Assembly (NCBI RefSeq): GCF_000149955.1
Contig: NC_030986.1
Coordinates: forward strand, 6,198,568-6,262,567
Source of the DNA: Fusarium oxysporum f. sp. lycopersici 4287
Taxonomy: Eukaryota; Ascomycota; Sordariomycetes; Hypocreales; Nectriaceae
Length of the DNA stretch: 64,000 nt
Direction of reading: 5' to 3'
In this document: positions 1 through 10,989 of the stretch, in pieces
Numbering within the stretch: the stretch's first letter is position 1
How the letters are laid out: every line of letters begins with the position of its first letter
The notes under the pieces: generated by a model
What the model was told of the DNA's origin: nothing
Seen by the model: the letters and a program-made list of their open reading frames with translations, nothing else
The model's database searches: none
Position numbers and translations under genes: made by a program

Positions 1-593
1 CTGGAGCAAAAGACGTGCTGAGCTAGCTAGGTACAGGGAAACCCCGCTTCCTTCACCATCCAGCATACCAATGGCACAAAAGGTGCTGTATTTCTCAAGC
101 CCGTCACCCGTCAGCGGGTTCGGGGGCAATCTATTGTCGAACTTTTTCCACCGACCAGAATTCTCTCGCGCATCACTACATCTGCCGACGCAGTCCACAA
201 TCTCCAGTAACCAAGTTGTAGCTCGTAGTCGACTGTCGCGGCGGCAGGGAAAAACCTCGGGAAGGAATCAGAGGCCGACGGTGCGGCTTGCCTTCAAAGG
301 AGAAAAACCCATCGCAATCGGCGTCGTTGATCGGGAGGATGTCGCTACCGATGCCATGGGCATCGTCCTCCGATATCTAAGGCGTTCTGGTTCTGAGGTG
401 CCGCCATTAGATCCGACAAAGGTGTTGTCAGAGAAGGCGAACTCTCCAAAATTCCTTCTCTGAAAACTGCTGTTAGGGAGCCGATAGCATCCCCGCAGTT
501 TTGTGTGGTCGCGTGGCCTGCAGAAAATCCCGCTCCTAACACGGCACTAACAGTGCGTGCCAAGAAAGAATTTTTACAGGGGAGAGTTTGGCC
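1..593 (-). mobile_element. SINE-like short retroposon, left copy (3' end cut by window edge)
   Basis: This stretch is a near-identical inverted copy of the element at 10320-10975. Both copies share the same 5' boundary (the 'ctctcccctgtaaaaattc' block, at about 593 here), so that end is defined rather than randomly truncated. In sense orientation (minus strand) the 3' end with its tail and target-site duplication lies beyond base 1. Open frames on both strands (71-463 plus, 345-563 minus) recur in the other copy, but I recognise no protein in them and treat them as shadows of the repeat. It lies directly against a Crypton recombinase fragment and probably interrupts that gene. Confidence 0.7.
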
Positions 594-1792
594 TTATGGC
601 GTCAAAGAAGATGCACCTCCCGTGCAGGGTAGGCGCCCAGGACGCGGAGACCCACGGCACGTCGCTCGCCCAGATCTCGCAGGCTGGCCGCTGGAACCAG
701 AGCGTGCTCTGCCAGGCCTATCTTACGCATCTACCGCGCCAGTTCATGCGTATTGTCGCCGGCTTCTCGGCGTCACCCGGGGACTACTTCCTCGCGCGTG
801 CGGCCCACGAGCCCCCGTACGTCTTACAAAAGCAGCTCTGGCCGTGGATCGAGGAGTGGGAGCCTCGCTTTGAGGCTCGCGCGCGCCGGCAATGCTGGGC
901 AGAAGGTGGCCTCGACGACGACGACCTAGCCGCCGACGGCTTCCTTAAGCTTATGCGGCGCCTGCGCATAGTACTGTTACAGGACCTGGCTGTATTACAG
1001 CCTCGCTATTTGTCGCTACCCTTCTTCGCCTACGCCCCTTTTAACGGGCCCGAATGGGATGAGTTCGCCGTCGCCGTTCGCTCTGACGCGGTAGGGGCTA
1101 CGGAGCCGTTAAGCCTGCTCGTACAATGCGCGCTGCCAGAGCTTAGCGGTGTGTTAGAGAGCACACGCGAGGCCGTCTTACAGAATAGCCAGCGGCTGGC
1201 CATCCGGCTAGAGGCCCAGCTAGAAGGAATTCAGGACGGCCTCGATGCCCTCCTCCAAGGCAAGGTCCATGTCACCTTTACCGGCCACTTTAGAGCCGGG
1301 CCAGCAGTGTCGCTGGCGCCGGCGCCGCCGTCGACAGCCCCTACCTTGAACTTCAATACGGCTCCGGCTCCGGCTCCGGCTCCAGAGCCTCCAGTACCAG
1401 GTATGCCCGTCGTTGCAGCCCTGGCCAAGGTCTTTACAGTGCGGGATGTCTGGAAGGAATGGAAGGAAGGGATTGCAGGTCAGCCGGCCATACGGGTGCT
1501 AGAAGAGACGTGGGGAAGCCGCTGGCGCCCGGGGAACGGGATCAGGGTGCAGTTCTGTCGCCGGAAGGTGACCTGGGACGAGCTCTTACGCGCCGGCCGG
1601 AGCTTGAACCGGCTCGTCGACAAGCTCAAACAGCGCCGCCGGCGGGGCCAGGGTCAGGGCCGGATACGGGTACAGGTAGGGAACCCCGTGCCCGATGACC
1701 CAGGCCCGGGACCAAGGCCGACTCGGGGCCAGGGCCATCGGGGGCGCTGGGCTCGGCTAGGGAGGAGGCGGACCGCCCCTCGTCGACGGTAA
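594..1792 (+). pseudogene. Crypton-type tyrosine recombinase, C-terminal part with GCR1-like DNA-binding domain
   Basis: The open frame runs in from inside the SINE-like element (from 557), but recognisable protein begins at about 600. The first ~60 residues match the C-terminal catalytic part of fungal Crypton/Ndc10-like tyrosine recombinases: an H-x-x-x-R stretch (HLPCR), the 'QISQAGRWN' segment and the 'AYLTHLPRQFMR' segment with the likely nucleophilic tyrosine. A Pro/Ala-rich linker (about residues 255-285) is followed by a GCR1_C-like domain ('VRDVWKEWKEG' to 'LEETWGSRWRPG'), which binds DNA in this family. The N-terminal recombinase domain with the first catalytic arginine is missing; it may lie beyond the left edge, on the other side of the SINE-like insertion. 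As seen, the gene cannot make a complete enzyme. Confidence 0.75.
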
Positions 1793-1839
1793 GCTGGCCG
1801 TTAGGTAGGATCTTTATATATTTATAGCAATAACTAGTC

Positions 1840-1912
1840 TGTATCTATCTATCTATCTAGAAGGCGTATTCTTTTATTAATTCTTTTTTTTCTTTTTTTT
1901 TTTTTTAAAAAT
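1840..1912. repeat. Microsatellite (tatc)n and T-rich tract
   Basis: A short (tatc)n run at 1843-1859 is followed by a T-rich tract at 1884-1905. The T-rich tract, read on the minus strand, is the poly-A end of the fragment at 1885-2210. Confidence 0.7.
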
Positions 1913-2210
1913 ATTAAGGAGCAGCAGGATCAGCGCATTGCTATGTCGTAGTCCTTGCAGCGAAGCCTGGCCCCCCAGCCGCTGCACATGCAAATATCTC
2001 AGCGCCCGCTCATCTATATAGCATCGCTCTTGAACCAAACGGACCGCCAGAGCGTAGCAGTCCTCCAGCCCTGGAATTGCATCGATTTGGCTCCTAACCG
2101 TCGAGATATTCGCGTGCGCGGCGCCGGGCACTTATCAGATGGTAGTTGTGTAATCACATACGATTTCCCGAAATTACTCCGCAAAACGACCCCACGATAA
2201 GTTCTGCTTA
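1885..2210 (-). mobile_element. Poly-A-tailed retroposed fragment
   Basis: On the minus strand, an open frame (1877-2131) of ordinary-looking protein ending near 'SNALILLLLN' runs straight into an A-rich tail of about 25 bases interrupted by single G. That layout (coding-like sequence, then an A tail) is typical of the 3' end of a non-LTR element or a retroposed transcript. I do not recognise the protein family and cannot find a target-site duplication, so the exact limits are uncertain. Confidence 0.35.
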
Positions 2211-2286
2211 TCATGTAACGTTACGTTATTTTATTTGGGAAGTAAATAACTATAGGATAGGTTGTTTTTAAGTGCACAGTATACTG

Positions 2287-2326
2287 GGATACTCGCTTGT
2301 CTGGGACACTCGCTTATCAACCACGT
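2287..2326. repeat. Solitary Fot1/pogo-type terminal inverted repeat (right end)
   Basis: Two 17-bp spaced iterons ('actcgcttgtctgggacactcgc') followed by 'ttatcaaccacgt' and a TA at 2327-2328 reproduce the right terminus of the complete pogo element ending at 38306. No matching left end or transposase is visible nearby, so this is a remnant of a related subfamily. Confidence 0.6.
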
Positions 2327-2732
2327 TATAAAGTTGGCTATATATAAGAGTATAGCCTAGGGAGTCTTGCCGCAGTAACTAACGAGCTAGGGTATCCTCT
2401 TGACTCTTTCCAGGAGCAGTACGCCATTTCTGGAAGGACAGACCCCAGGTAATGACCTGTGTGACCTGTCACGGCTCGCAGTTTTACAAGACAAAAAATC
2501 TCAGCGTTGCTCTGTTGTCAACCGAATGTTAAGCCAATAGGCCCCTGCGAGTTTAGATCAGCTGAAACAATTAATTCAGGAAACTCTGTCCGCCAATGTG
2601 TCTAGACTATCGATCCAGTGACAGCGTCTGAGGATCGGATCACGTTTGTCAGCTTTTATTAGCCTAAACAGTCTAAAGGGAGCCTTTCACTAACAGCTTA
2701 AAGCGTGCCTTGCCTTAATTTTATTGAATTTT

Positions 2733-4177
2733 CTATTCCAAGCCTTTTTCTAGATAAGTCATATCATAAATAAACTTGCCTGGCTGTTGGTCCAGCAAGG
2801 TAATCCACATAAACGACTTCAAAATGTCTTGCATTTCTTTCCAACTACTTACCCAGCATTTATCAGCCTGCTTTCGCAGACCGTCCCTTATCCATACTTC
2901 GTCTGATGTGCTGAACAATGAAAGAGCTCCAGTCATTAAGAGCCAAATCATCAGCTGAGAAGATATCCCATCGACAAGCTCGAGGCCCAGTACGCAGTTT
3001 TTGTAGATAGTAGGAAAGCAATGGTAAGGGAGTTTGATATCTTGCCACTGCAGTAACACATGGTAAGAAAAGGCCAATAGCCCATGTCGTATAGCTTCAT
3101 TGATCGAGCCGGCAGTGAAGTCCATGCGCAGCAGGCGATACATTACCGCAGTCATCGTTTCATGGGATAGTCTGCGGGCGTATTAACCGCTGAGTCTGCG
3201 TCTCAATATTCACTAGCACACAAAATCTTCTCATAATTCGCCAAGCTGTCGCCAAACTGCTGTCCAAGCTTTCAGAAATCTCAATGTACTCTTGGGAACT
3301 CATCTTGTCGTCCCAAACTCGCAGTAGATTATGGGAATAATCCGGAACCGGCTGTGAAGGCTGACTGAAGAACACATGGCCCGCACCCATTGTGCGTCGC
3401 GATGCTAAGATCGCACCTACGAAGGATCAGTATTTCTAGCCGATGGCTATAAGTTGTTGGTATAGTTTACCTCAACATCCCTACTTCAAGGGCTTTGCCC
3501 CTGAACACATATATACCTCCTCTCAGATCCACCATTTTATGAAGGCCTTGCATATGCTGCTTTGATGTCTGATAATCCCCATCGAAATGTGCAGCTTCAG
3601 CAAGCTTCAAGACCACACTGATTGTAGAGTCGGAAACTTTTAGTTCTTCATCTTCCCCTAGAAGCCTTTACTTCAGAAGTGTCAGGCCTTTCTGGAAGTG
3701 AAGCAACGCCGCTAAATTGATGATACTCTCCAGATGGCGAAGAACCCTGTCAATGAAGTTTTCCACTGCGAACGCCGTTATGTGTAGACCAACAACGTCT
3801 CGTGCAGTGGGGTAATGTCCCTCATTGTTCTCTTCCTGAAGGCCAATCGCCACTTTTAGAGGGAAGATAACCTTTCTTGCGAATGGTGTAACTTAGTTCA
3901 TGTCAGTAAGCCGGAGGTTTCTTGGAAGCCTGAGTTACGAACCTTTAGCTATGTTTAAAAGCATCGGCAGCTCTATATCAGCAGCAAACTCGACGTAAGA
4001 CAAATCCGAGCCGACAGGGCTAGGTATTAGTGAAGTATACAAGCTGCCCACTTCTTCCGGTTTAATTTCATGAAAGTAATGACGGCAGGGGGCCAACGCA
4101 CGGACGAAAAGTGTGTAATTCAATAAATTACAGGCAGTCCTTGGTACAGTAATAAGTAGGGTGGAGAAAGGAAGCAT
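2733..4177 (-). pseudogene. Fungal-specific transcription factor-like gene, C-terminal part, degraded
   Basis: Minus-strand segments 4177-3935, 3853 to about 3480, 3390-3160 and 3155-2733 read in order as the regulatory/C-terminal portion of a Zn2Cys6-type fungal transcription factor. The last exon has the typical pattern 'LAFSYHVLLQWQ', 'LLMTGALSLF', 'SWKEMQDILKSFMWI'. A plausible intron lies near 3420-3472. Lesions: an in-frame TAA at 3668-3670 (CAA in a normal copy would fit), and reading-frame changes near 3392 and 3158 without convincing splice sites. No Zn2Cys6 cluster is visible upstream. A functional gene with unusual introns is possible but less likely. The segment upstream of it (4377-4513) duplicates the promoter of the histidine kinase gene. 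Confidence 0.6.
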
Positions 4178-4376
4178 GAGAGAGATGTTGGGCGTAGGTC
4201 TACCGGGTGTAATAAACTTGTATGTGTGCCCTTTCCGTACAGAGTATATCGCATCCCAGGCCGTAATTCAACCCCATAATCTTGTTAAGATTATACTAAT
4301 TATTCTTGTGGCATAAAATGATTATCTTCAATAAGCGCTACCGCGTATCCGTATAGGCGGATGTCGCACTGAGCGT

Positions 4377-4513
4377 GCTTAAAGGGTTAGAGTGAATATC
4401 ATGAGCAGCAGCAAAATGTGTTGATTGATTGTTCTTCGTTATCTCTTGTGCGGGGAATTCCATCCCGCAGAGTTACTTAAAGCATATAGCTAGATTACTA
4501 ATGCCTACCCTGC
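4377..4513 (-). repeat. Duplicated promoter-like module, copy A
   Basis: The reverse complement matches 12282-12449 along its length, including 'gtcgcagggtaggcat', 'tctgcgggatg', 'ccccgcacaag' and 'aaccctttaag'. Copy A lacks about 30 bases present in copy B. Several differences are C/T or G/A transitions (for example ccagctgtgtgc in B, ctagctatatgc in A). Each copy points toward the 5' end of a gene: here the transcription-factor relic, there the histidine kinase. The rest of 4178-4630 holds no gene I can support. Confidence 0.75.
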
Positions 4514-4633
4514 GACAGCGGAGAACTATGTCGAGAGTCCATGGCTGAAATGCGGGGCGGGGCCAATCAAAGCATTCCACGTGCCGCTCCTTGTGAACGG
4601 CGATACGGATACTACAGGCGACACGGCTCAATA

Positions 4634-7225
4634 TTACCGGTAGCTCATATCCTCTTCTGACGATCCGGTGTTATCTACGTCTATAGACAGCTCGTCATAT
4701 TCGCCAGACGTGGAATTATCAACGCTAAACGGCGGAAAGAACATAGCAGGTGCTGGCAATGGGACTGGCGTTAATCTCGTGATACGCCCCGACAGATACT
4801 CAATCTCGATAGACGGCGATTGCTCGGTTACTTTTGTTTCTAAACCGCCAGGGATAGGACATGAGGTCAACGTCACCGCCCTTTGATCAATGGCCCCTTT
4901 TATGCTTTCGTTGGGTCTCCTAGTCTGAGGCTTGGAAGCCTGTGGGAGGATATCTTGTTTGGGCCGCTTTGTATCGACAACTACAATAAAGTGATCATCG
5001 GGGAGAACGCCGCCAAGTCCGCAGGGTTCTAAAGGTTGCTGTTGCGACACGTACTGCTGCTGATCGTCGTTCCAAATCAGATCCAGCTCGATGTCGCTGG
5101 CTTGTTCACAGTCATTGTTTATCATACCCGGTTCTCTATGATCACCCTCATGCGTGGAAGAAGTCATCTGATGTAGACCCTGGCCTCGATCTGTCAATGG
5201 CCTATAGCTGACGGAGGACCCAGATGTTGTTCGTCGATGAGAATGAACCAAGTATGACTGCTGAGAATCCTTCCGATTTTGGCTACTCAAGGGCGTGCGA
5301 ATGGTTGGTGATACATCAACTGGATCAGCCGATAAATCGGTGCAGAAAGGTACGTCGCTGTAGTATGTAATAGCACCTTCGCGGCGTTGCAATTTGCCAG
5401 CCGACCCTCCACAGTCATTCAAGCCTAAGTCCCTCGCCAGGGTTATCGTCGTCCACGGCTATAGCCGAGCAAACCGACGCATGCTGTGAAGTGTTCGCAT
5501 CTGATGATCCCTCCCGAACAAACAGTGGCTTGTAACGGAAACTTTCAACTCGAGCGTAAAACTGCGGATCAAATGCAGACACATTCTTATTTAAACCTCT
5601 GGATTGGGATTCATTGCTAATGAACGGGCTCGTCTTCTGATGCTCACGTGTCTTTTCCGAACCATCGATATTATTGACAGGAGGACTTTCTTGCGAATGG
5701 TAGATAGAGATGCGGCTACTGAACTTGGTATCTTTAGATCCGCCTTGCCATCGGATTTTATGCCCGTCAGTAGATAGCTGAAACCTAGTGCTGATTTCTA
5801 ATACGGCGGAGCGAACGAAGTCAGGAGTTACGTTGATCAAGTGGAGCTGGGCCAAATTGTATAGCAGGTTCAGAGACACCCAGCCTTCAGCGTCTAGGTG
5901 GATGTCCTGGATACTCTGCTGTCCAGGCAATATGTTGGGCGATAGTAGGTCCAAATGTCGGATATAGTTCATATTCTCAGACGGAATCTGAGCACGATCA
6001 GGGTCCAGATCACAAGGTCGCGTTGGTCGCTGTTTTGGAAGAAGCAGGAGTGGGGGAAATGGCTTGGTAGACGAGACCAAGCCTTTAACATTGCCTTCTG
6101 TCTCCATGTTGTCCTTTTCGGGATCAGAGGCCGATCCATGGGCACTTAAATGGCACTGATATTCCCAAGCGCGAGATTGTTGTTCTAGAGGGAGGAATCT
6201 GGCTTCCCGGATAGGCTCAGTTTCATGAGTGGGTGGTTGGTAGGCGGATGATGAGTCCGCCACCTGTTTATCTGCTACAACGCGCGCCATGATGAAGCTG
6301 CCACCTGGGCGCAGAGGCGACATTTTTGAGACATCGGCACTGTTACTTCTGCCTGTGAAGAACTGTTCAAGGCGACGAACAACAAGACTCTTCCGCTCCT
6401 CGTCTGTCATGATTACATGCTGTGGGTATAGCCCGTCAGGAACATCTCGTAGATAGTCCTCGACCTTGCCCTTTGATGATTCGGTTGAAGGCAAAATAGG
6501 GAGGTAAAATGGCGTTCTCGAAGATTCGCCACCGGCTGACATGGAGGCGTAAGCGGAGTCAGCCGGCCGGAGGCTGGAACCTGTAGAGGGAGCATGGCTG
6601 CGCTGAACTCCAGCTTTGGAATATATGTGATCGCGATTGTGGGGGGATATCCTTTTCTTTTTTTGCGATGATGACGCCTCTGGAGACCCCTCGTGATCCG
6701 CGGCAAGGTCTCTCAGTATGGTTTCGAGCTCTCTCTTTTTCTTTTGGGGCAGCCCATAAACCTTGATCTCAAACAGCTTGTCTTTATGAAGCAAGGCCGG
6801 ACCTGGTTGCTTATAGCGCTTGAGCTCCTTCTTTAGTTGTTGAATCTCCAGCGTTAGGTCGTCGATGACGCTGCGGTAGTCGTCAGAGCTACTGCTGTGC
6901 GCCGTGATAGGACCAGGAGGGTCGACATGATGTCGAGTGTGCAAGTGTAGCTTCTCTGTATCCAATAAATCAGATTCTTCCCGGGAGGAGGAGAGATTAG
7001 CTACAGGTTTGCATTAGCCTCTTCTAAATTACTACAAGTTCGCTATAGGTAGTGCATACCATCTGCGGGATTGTTGTTGGCGGTCGTGTTGAGGCTTGAG
7101 TCGTTATGCCATTCTGGTGGATCGCTTAGCACTGTCTCACGACTGCCGCTGAAGGAATCGAGATGGAGAAAACAATCGGTTGGTGGTGGCGGGGTTTTCT
7201 CTGGATTGCTTTGATTTAAGGGCAT
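4634..7225 (-). CDS. frq: Frequency clock protein (FRQ), with apparent frameshift
   Basis: FRQ is the negative element of the fungal circadian oscillator; in known systems it acts with FRH and casein kinase I on the White Collar complex. Exon 1 is 7225-7060, intron 7059-7001 (59 bp, GTATGC..TAG, CTAAT branch), exon 2 from 7000. Recognisable FRQ blocks are 'SSDDYRSVIDDLTLEIQQL' (coiled-coil, about residues 90-118), a basic KKKR stretch, 'RRLEQFFTGR', 'RPCDLDPDRAQIPSENM', 'GWVSLNLLYNLAQLH', 'RYKPLFV', 'FCTDLSADP', 'LEPCGLGGV' and 'MFFPPF'. The length (about 845 aa) is short beside the ~990 aa of Neurospora FRQ. Between 5415 and 5422 the frame shifts by one base with no good intron, so the protein would end after the exon 2 frame unless this is a sequencing error. 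The start was chosen because the downstream splice restores a canonical FRQ N-terminus. A hAT transposon begins 160 bp upstream. Confidence 0.9.
5410..5425 (-). other. Frame break within frq
   Basis: The upstream frame (516 codons) ends in TGA at 5415-5417, while the conserved C-terminal FRQ third is open in a different frame from about 5422 onward ('AGKLQRREGAITYY'). A one-base indel near 'ggcttgaatgac' (minus strand) would join them. GT..AG pairs nearby do not give the right phase. Confidence 0.7.
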
Positions 7226-7535
7226 TTTGGCCCCCGTGAGTAATGCAACGCGGAGCAAGACCCTAATAGGACTGCTTAATTGTCGGTGTCGCAAGAATTG
7301 CGAGTATAGGTTACATGATAGTAAGACTTTCACGGTTCAACGACTGTGAAATACGGTCGGGAGACGTCTAGCAACGGCCGAGTGCAGCGCTGACTTCAAT
7401 TCAAGTAAGTCAAGTTCGGGGGTGTAACTTGATTACTTGAAATAAAATCGTCCGTGAACTTACTTAACTTGAATTGAATTGATATACTTGAATTGAAAGC
7501 GCTGACCTGAGGCCAGGATAAAGCTATTGGTACTC

Positions 7536-10092
7536 TCACGCCTCCCCTTCATCCCAGCCCATCAGGTCCCCACCAAAGCTGACGACCTCGCCCACAGTGA
7601 TCGCTTGATGGCCTAGCCAATTCCGTAGGCACTGTATTTCCTCTATTATCTCAGGGCTTAAGCTGTGCCTTTGCGAGCTTATTGTCAACTTTGTGACACT
7701 AAACGTCCGCTCAGGATCGACAGACATAGCAGGAATTGCCAGGATGTCGAGGGCAAACTTGCTCAAACGTGGATATTCTTCTTGGTGTTCCTTCCACCAT
7801 AGAATGGGGTTCAAGTTCTCTCGCCGGACTGGCCCTTGCCTCATATAAACTCCAAGCTCATCTTCTTCTTCCATCATGTACCGATCGTAGCTCTGCATCC
7901 ACTGGTCGAATTGGCTGGGCTCGTCTTGCCGCATCGCTTTTCCTACCATGGTTCTCGCTGCCTCAGACTGCTCCTTACGGGGATACTGTTGTTCAAAGAA
8001 TTCCCGGACACTGTTCTTAGCATCCCGTAGCCACACTAGTTGCTCGTGGCTAGTCCAGTTAGCCTCAAGCCAAGACACGTTCCAGCGCGGGTGTAGAATA
8101 ACGGCAGCCGGGTAAAGTGGCGATTGGCCAAGTAGACTGTAATACTCGTCAAGTTTTGACCAACAGTTATTGATAGAGATTTGTATGCATCGTCGGTGGT
8201 CATCATCAAGGCTCTCAGCTTGCGAGAATGCACCGGTATATTCGTCTCGAGTGTGCTGTGGCAAGTGTTTCTCGCGTCCGCGACCTTGGTCAGCTCGTGG
8301 AGGACTACATCCTGCAAAAGTCTTAGTAAAATAGACATAAGAAGAGCGAATATGAACTGGAAAGCTGTACTCGTGGTTGCCGAGGCTCTGGCAATCTGTA
8401 GCTCATCAGCAGTGCCATCCGGGGGCGAGAATATCAGCTTTTGCTCCTCGAAGAAGTTGAGCAAATATTCCATTCCGATCATCACTTCCCACAAGGCGCC
8501 GTAACGGCCTTCTTTAGCCCAGCCCTGGCACCTCATGGTGATCTCGTAGAGTGGTTTTAGTAGACTCTGTATCTCCGCCAAGAGAAGCCAGTCCTGCTGT
8601 GAAAGATGATCTTGGACAGGCACCCGTTGTCGGGGCTCTGCTGCCTTCGTGTCGAGATATGTGATGAAATGGTCAATCTGCTCTCGTTTTCGAATTGCAC
8701 GCTGGATCATCATAAACGTCGAATTCCATCTGGTTTCATTGTTCTGCATCAGTTCGAGATCGATGGCAGCTCGGTCCTCCTCAAAGAGGTGATAATCGTC
8801 TTCATCGCGCTGGCTGCATGCCAGAGATTTCATCAACTCTCGCCGTTGTGGAGAAGCCCTGACGAACCGGACGATGTTATGCAGCTTGCCCACTGCTCCC
8901 CGTTTCCGCCAAAGTCGAAGCTCACGCTCTTCAACTTGGAAAGCCGCCTCGGTGAAGGCTTCTCGCTCAAATGAGTCAGGATCTTCCCCCCAGAGGAACG
9001 CTCGAGCTGCAAGGTTGACAATATGCCCAAAGCACCGTGTTCGATTGTTTCTAATATCCTCCTCGGCCATCGCAGGAGAAAGTTGACGATAGAGGCTCGC
9101 CAAGCATGTGTCATTGGACGAGACATTATCGCAGACACCCGCGCCAATCCGATCTCGTATCCCGTACTCGCCGAAGATGTCATATATTGTCGTTGCTTGG
9201 TTATCTCCGGAATGAGCTCCCCACACACGGCGCAGGGCAAGAAGTCGCGATTGGACTTGATAGGAGGCGTCGAGATAGTGAGCGTGGAGGCCAAGGAAAG
9301 CGTACCGGTTTGGAAAAGTCCACATGTCAAAGCTAAAGCTAATCTTTGTGACTGCCTTCTCCAATTGACACGATATTGCTCCCTTCTTCACCTCGAATAA
9401 TTTCCGCATGGTATCACGCACCGACTGCCGGCTCCACGGCACCTCTTTCGCCAATGACACATCGTGTAAGTCGAGCATTCGTCGCAAGTACGGATTCGAC
9501 GGCGCCGTGAAAGGAAGATTGGCAGTAACGATCCAGCCGACCGTCAGCTCCTTCGCCTTATTAACATTGGATCTTGCAGTAGGAACCTCCAGGCAGCGCC
9601 GTTTCGAAGGGGGCTGACTGTCAGCGCGAGACGAATCTTCATACGCATTGCCGTCCGCCTCAGTGATCATATGTGACCTATATCCAGTAAGGCGCTGAAA
9701 AGGAATAAATGTCGGACTCATACGCATGTCATATACCTTCGGAGATGTTCAATTGGCGACGTGGCGTTTGTCGCGACGAACAACGAGCTCTTCCCGCGTT
9801 CATCACATTTCGAGCAAGCCCAGTAGGTCTGCAACGTCCGCAAATCAGGGCTGACTTCCGTGAGGAAGAATCCGTAGGCTTGAATCCAGCTCCACCGGCC
9901 TTTGCGGTTCTTGTTGGCAATATACTCCTCTGCTATATACCTCTTGCAGCCGATCTGAACCGTTGGGAGGTCAGCAAGAGTCGTTCTCCTAGATTTAGCC
10001 TTGATGGACGCAGCGTCAAGCTGCTGTTTTAGTGATTTGCGCTGACTGCTAATGCCCAGGAGCGTTTCTAGCGACTGCTGTTGTGCTGTCAT
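7536..10092 (-). CDS. hAT transposase (BED zinc finger plus hAT dimerisation domain), one frameshift
   Basis: Exon 1 (10092-9737) carries a BED-type finger ('CSKCDERGKSS' to 'IEHLRR'). A 59-bp intron (9736-9678) leads into exon 2, which holds the RNase H-like catalytic core with 'FSFDMWTFPNRYAFLG', 'GVCDNVSSNDTC', 'RCFGHIVNLAARAFL' and 'NNETRWNSTF'. The C-terminal dimerisation region ('NPILWWKEHQEEYPRLSKFALDILAIPAMSVDPERTFS') is open in another frame from about 8264 to 7536. So one frame change near 8270-8290 separates core and dimerisation domain; no convincing intron is seen there. Apart from that the gene looks young and complete. It may be newly inactivated or contain a sequencing error. 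Confidence 0.85.
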
Positions 10093-10305
10093 AGCGGATC
10101 ATTGGCGAACCGCGGATCGTGGATGCTTCTCACACAGATTTGGGTTCTGAGTCAGCTGCGACACGTCTCGAACACGCGGGCGAACAAAACAATAAATCCG
10201 CGACACCCCTACCATGTCCCTGGATCATCATTGGTGCAATCAGCTCTGGGCCACATTCCGGACCACATCAAATTCATTACCCTACACCTTGGGCCTGACG
10301 AACCC

Positions 10306-10989
10306 CGAAGGGCCTCGTCCAACTCTCCCCTGTAAAAATTCTTTCTTGGCACGCACTGTTAGTGCACTGTTAGGAGCGGGATTTTCTACGGGCTACTCGG
10401 CCACACAATACTGCGGGGACGCCATCGGCTCCCTAACAGCAGTTTTCAGAGAAGGAATTTTGGAGAGTTCACCTTCTCTGACAACACCTTTGTCGGATCT
10501 AATGGCGGCACCTCAGAACCAGAACGCCTTAGATATCGGAGGACGGTGCCCGTGGCATCGGTAGCGACATCCTCCCGATCAACGACGCCGATTGCGATGG
10601 GTTTTTCCCCTTTGAAGGCAAGCCGCACCGCCGGCCTCTGATTCCTTCCCAAGGTTTTTCCCTGCCGCCACGACAGTCGACTACGAGCTACAACTTGGTT
10701 ACTGGAGATTGTGGACTGCGTCAGCAGATGTAGTGATGCGTGAGAGAATTCTGGTCGGTGGAAAAAGCTCGACAGTAGATTGCCCCCGAACCCGCTGACG
10801 GGTGACGGGCTTGAGAAATACAGCACCTTTTGTGCCATTGGTATGCTGGATGGTGAAGGAAGCGGGGTTTCCCTGTACCTAGCTAGCTCAGCACGTCTTT
10901 TGCTCCAGTAGGAGATCTGGCTTCGTTACAGCCACCCAGACGAAAAATATACAAACAAACAAACAAACAAACAAACGAAGGGCCTCGTC
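10306..10989 (+). mobile_element. SINE-like short retroposon with 14-bp TSD and (ACAA)n tail, full copy
   Basis: The element is about 10320-10975, flanked by the direct repeat cgaagggcctcgtc at 10306-10319 and 10976-10989. It ends in a simple (acaa)n tail (10951-10975). A 3' simple-repeat tail and a long, variable TSD indicate target-primed reverse transcription by a LINE partner rather than cut-and-paste movement. It is inserted in the hAT transposon between the transposase 5' end and the right terminus. It is a near-identical inverted match to 1-593. I could not find a clear tRNA-like A/B box, so whether it is a true SINE or a short LINE derivative is open. Confidence 0.85.

Noticed and set aside
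71..463. 130-codon open frame found in both SINE-like copies (also 10446-10838)
   Set aside because: It is antisense to the inferred retroposon orientation and has no recognisable domain; its presence in both copies follows from repeat identity, not selection.
1..10908. Large inverted repeat (1-593 versus 10320-10908) as the terminal repeats of one ~10.9-kb transposon
   Set aside because: The right copy has its own 14-bp TSD and simple-repeat tail and lies inside a hAT element, so the two copies are independent insertions of a short retroposon.
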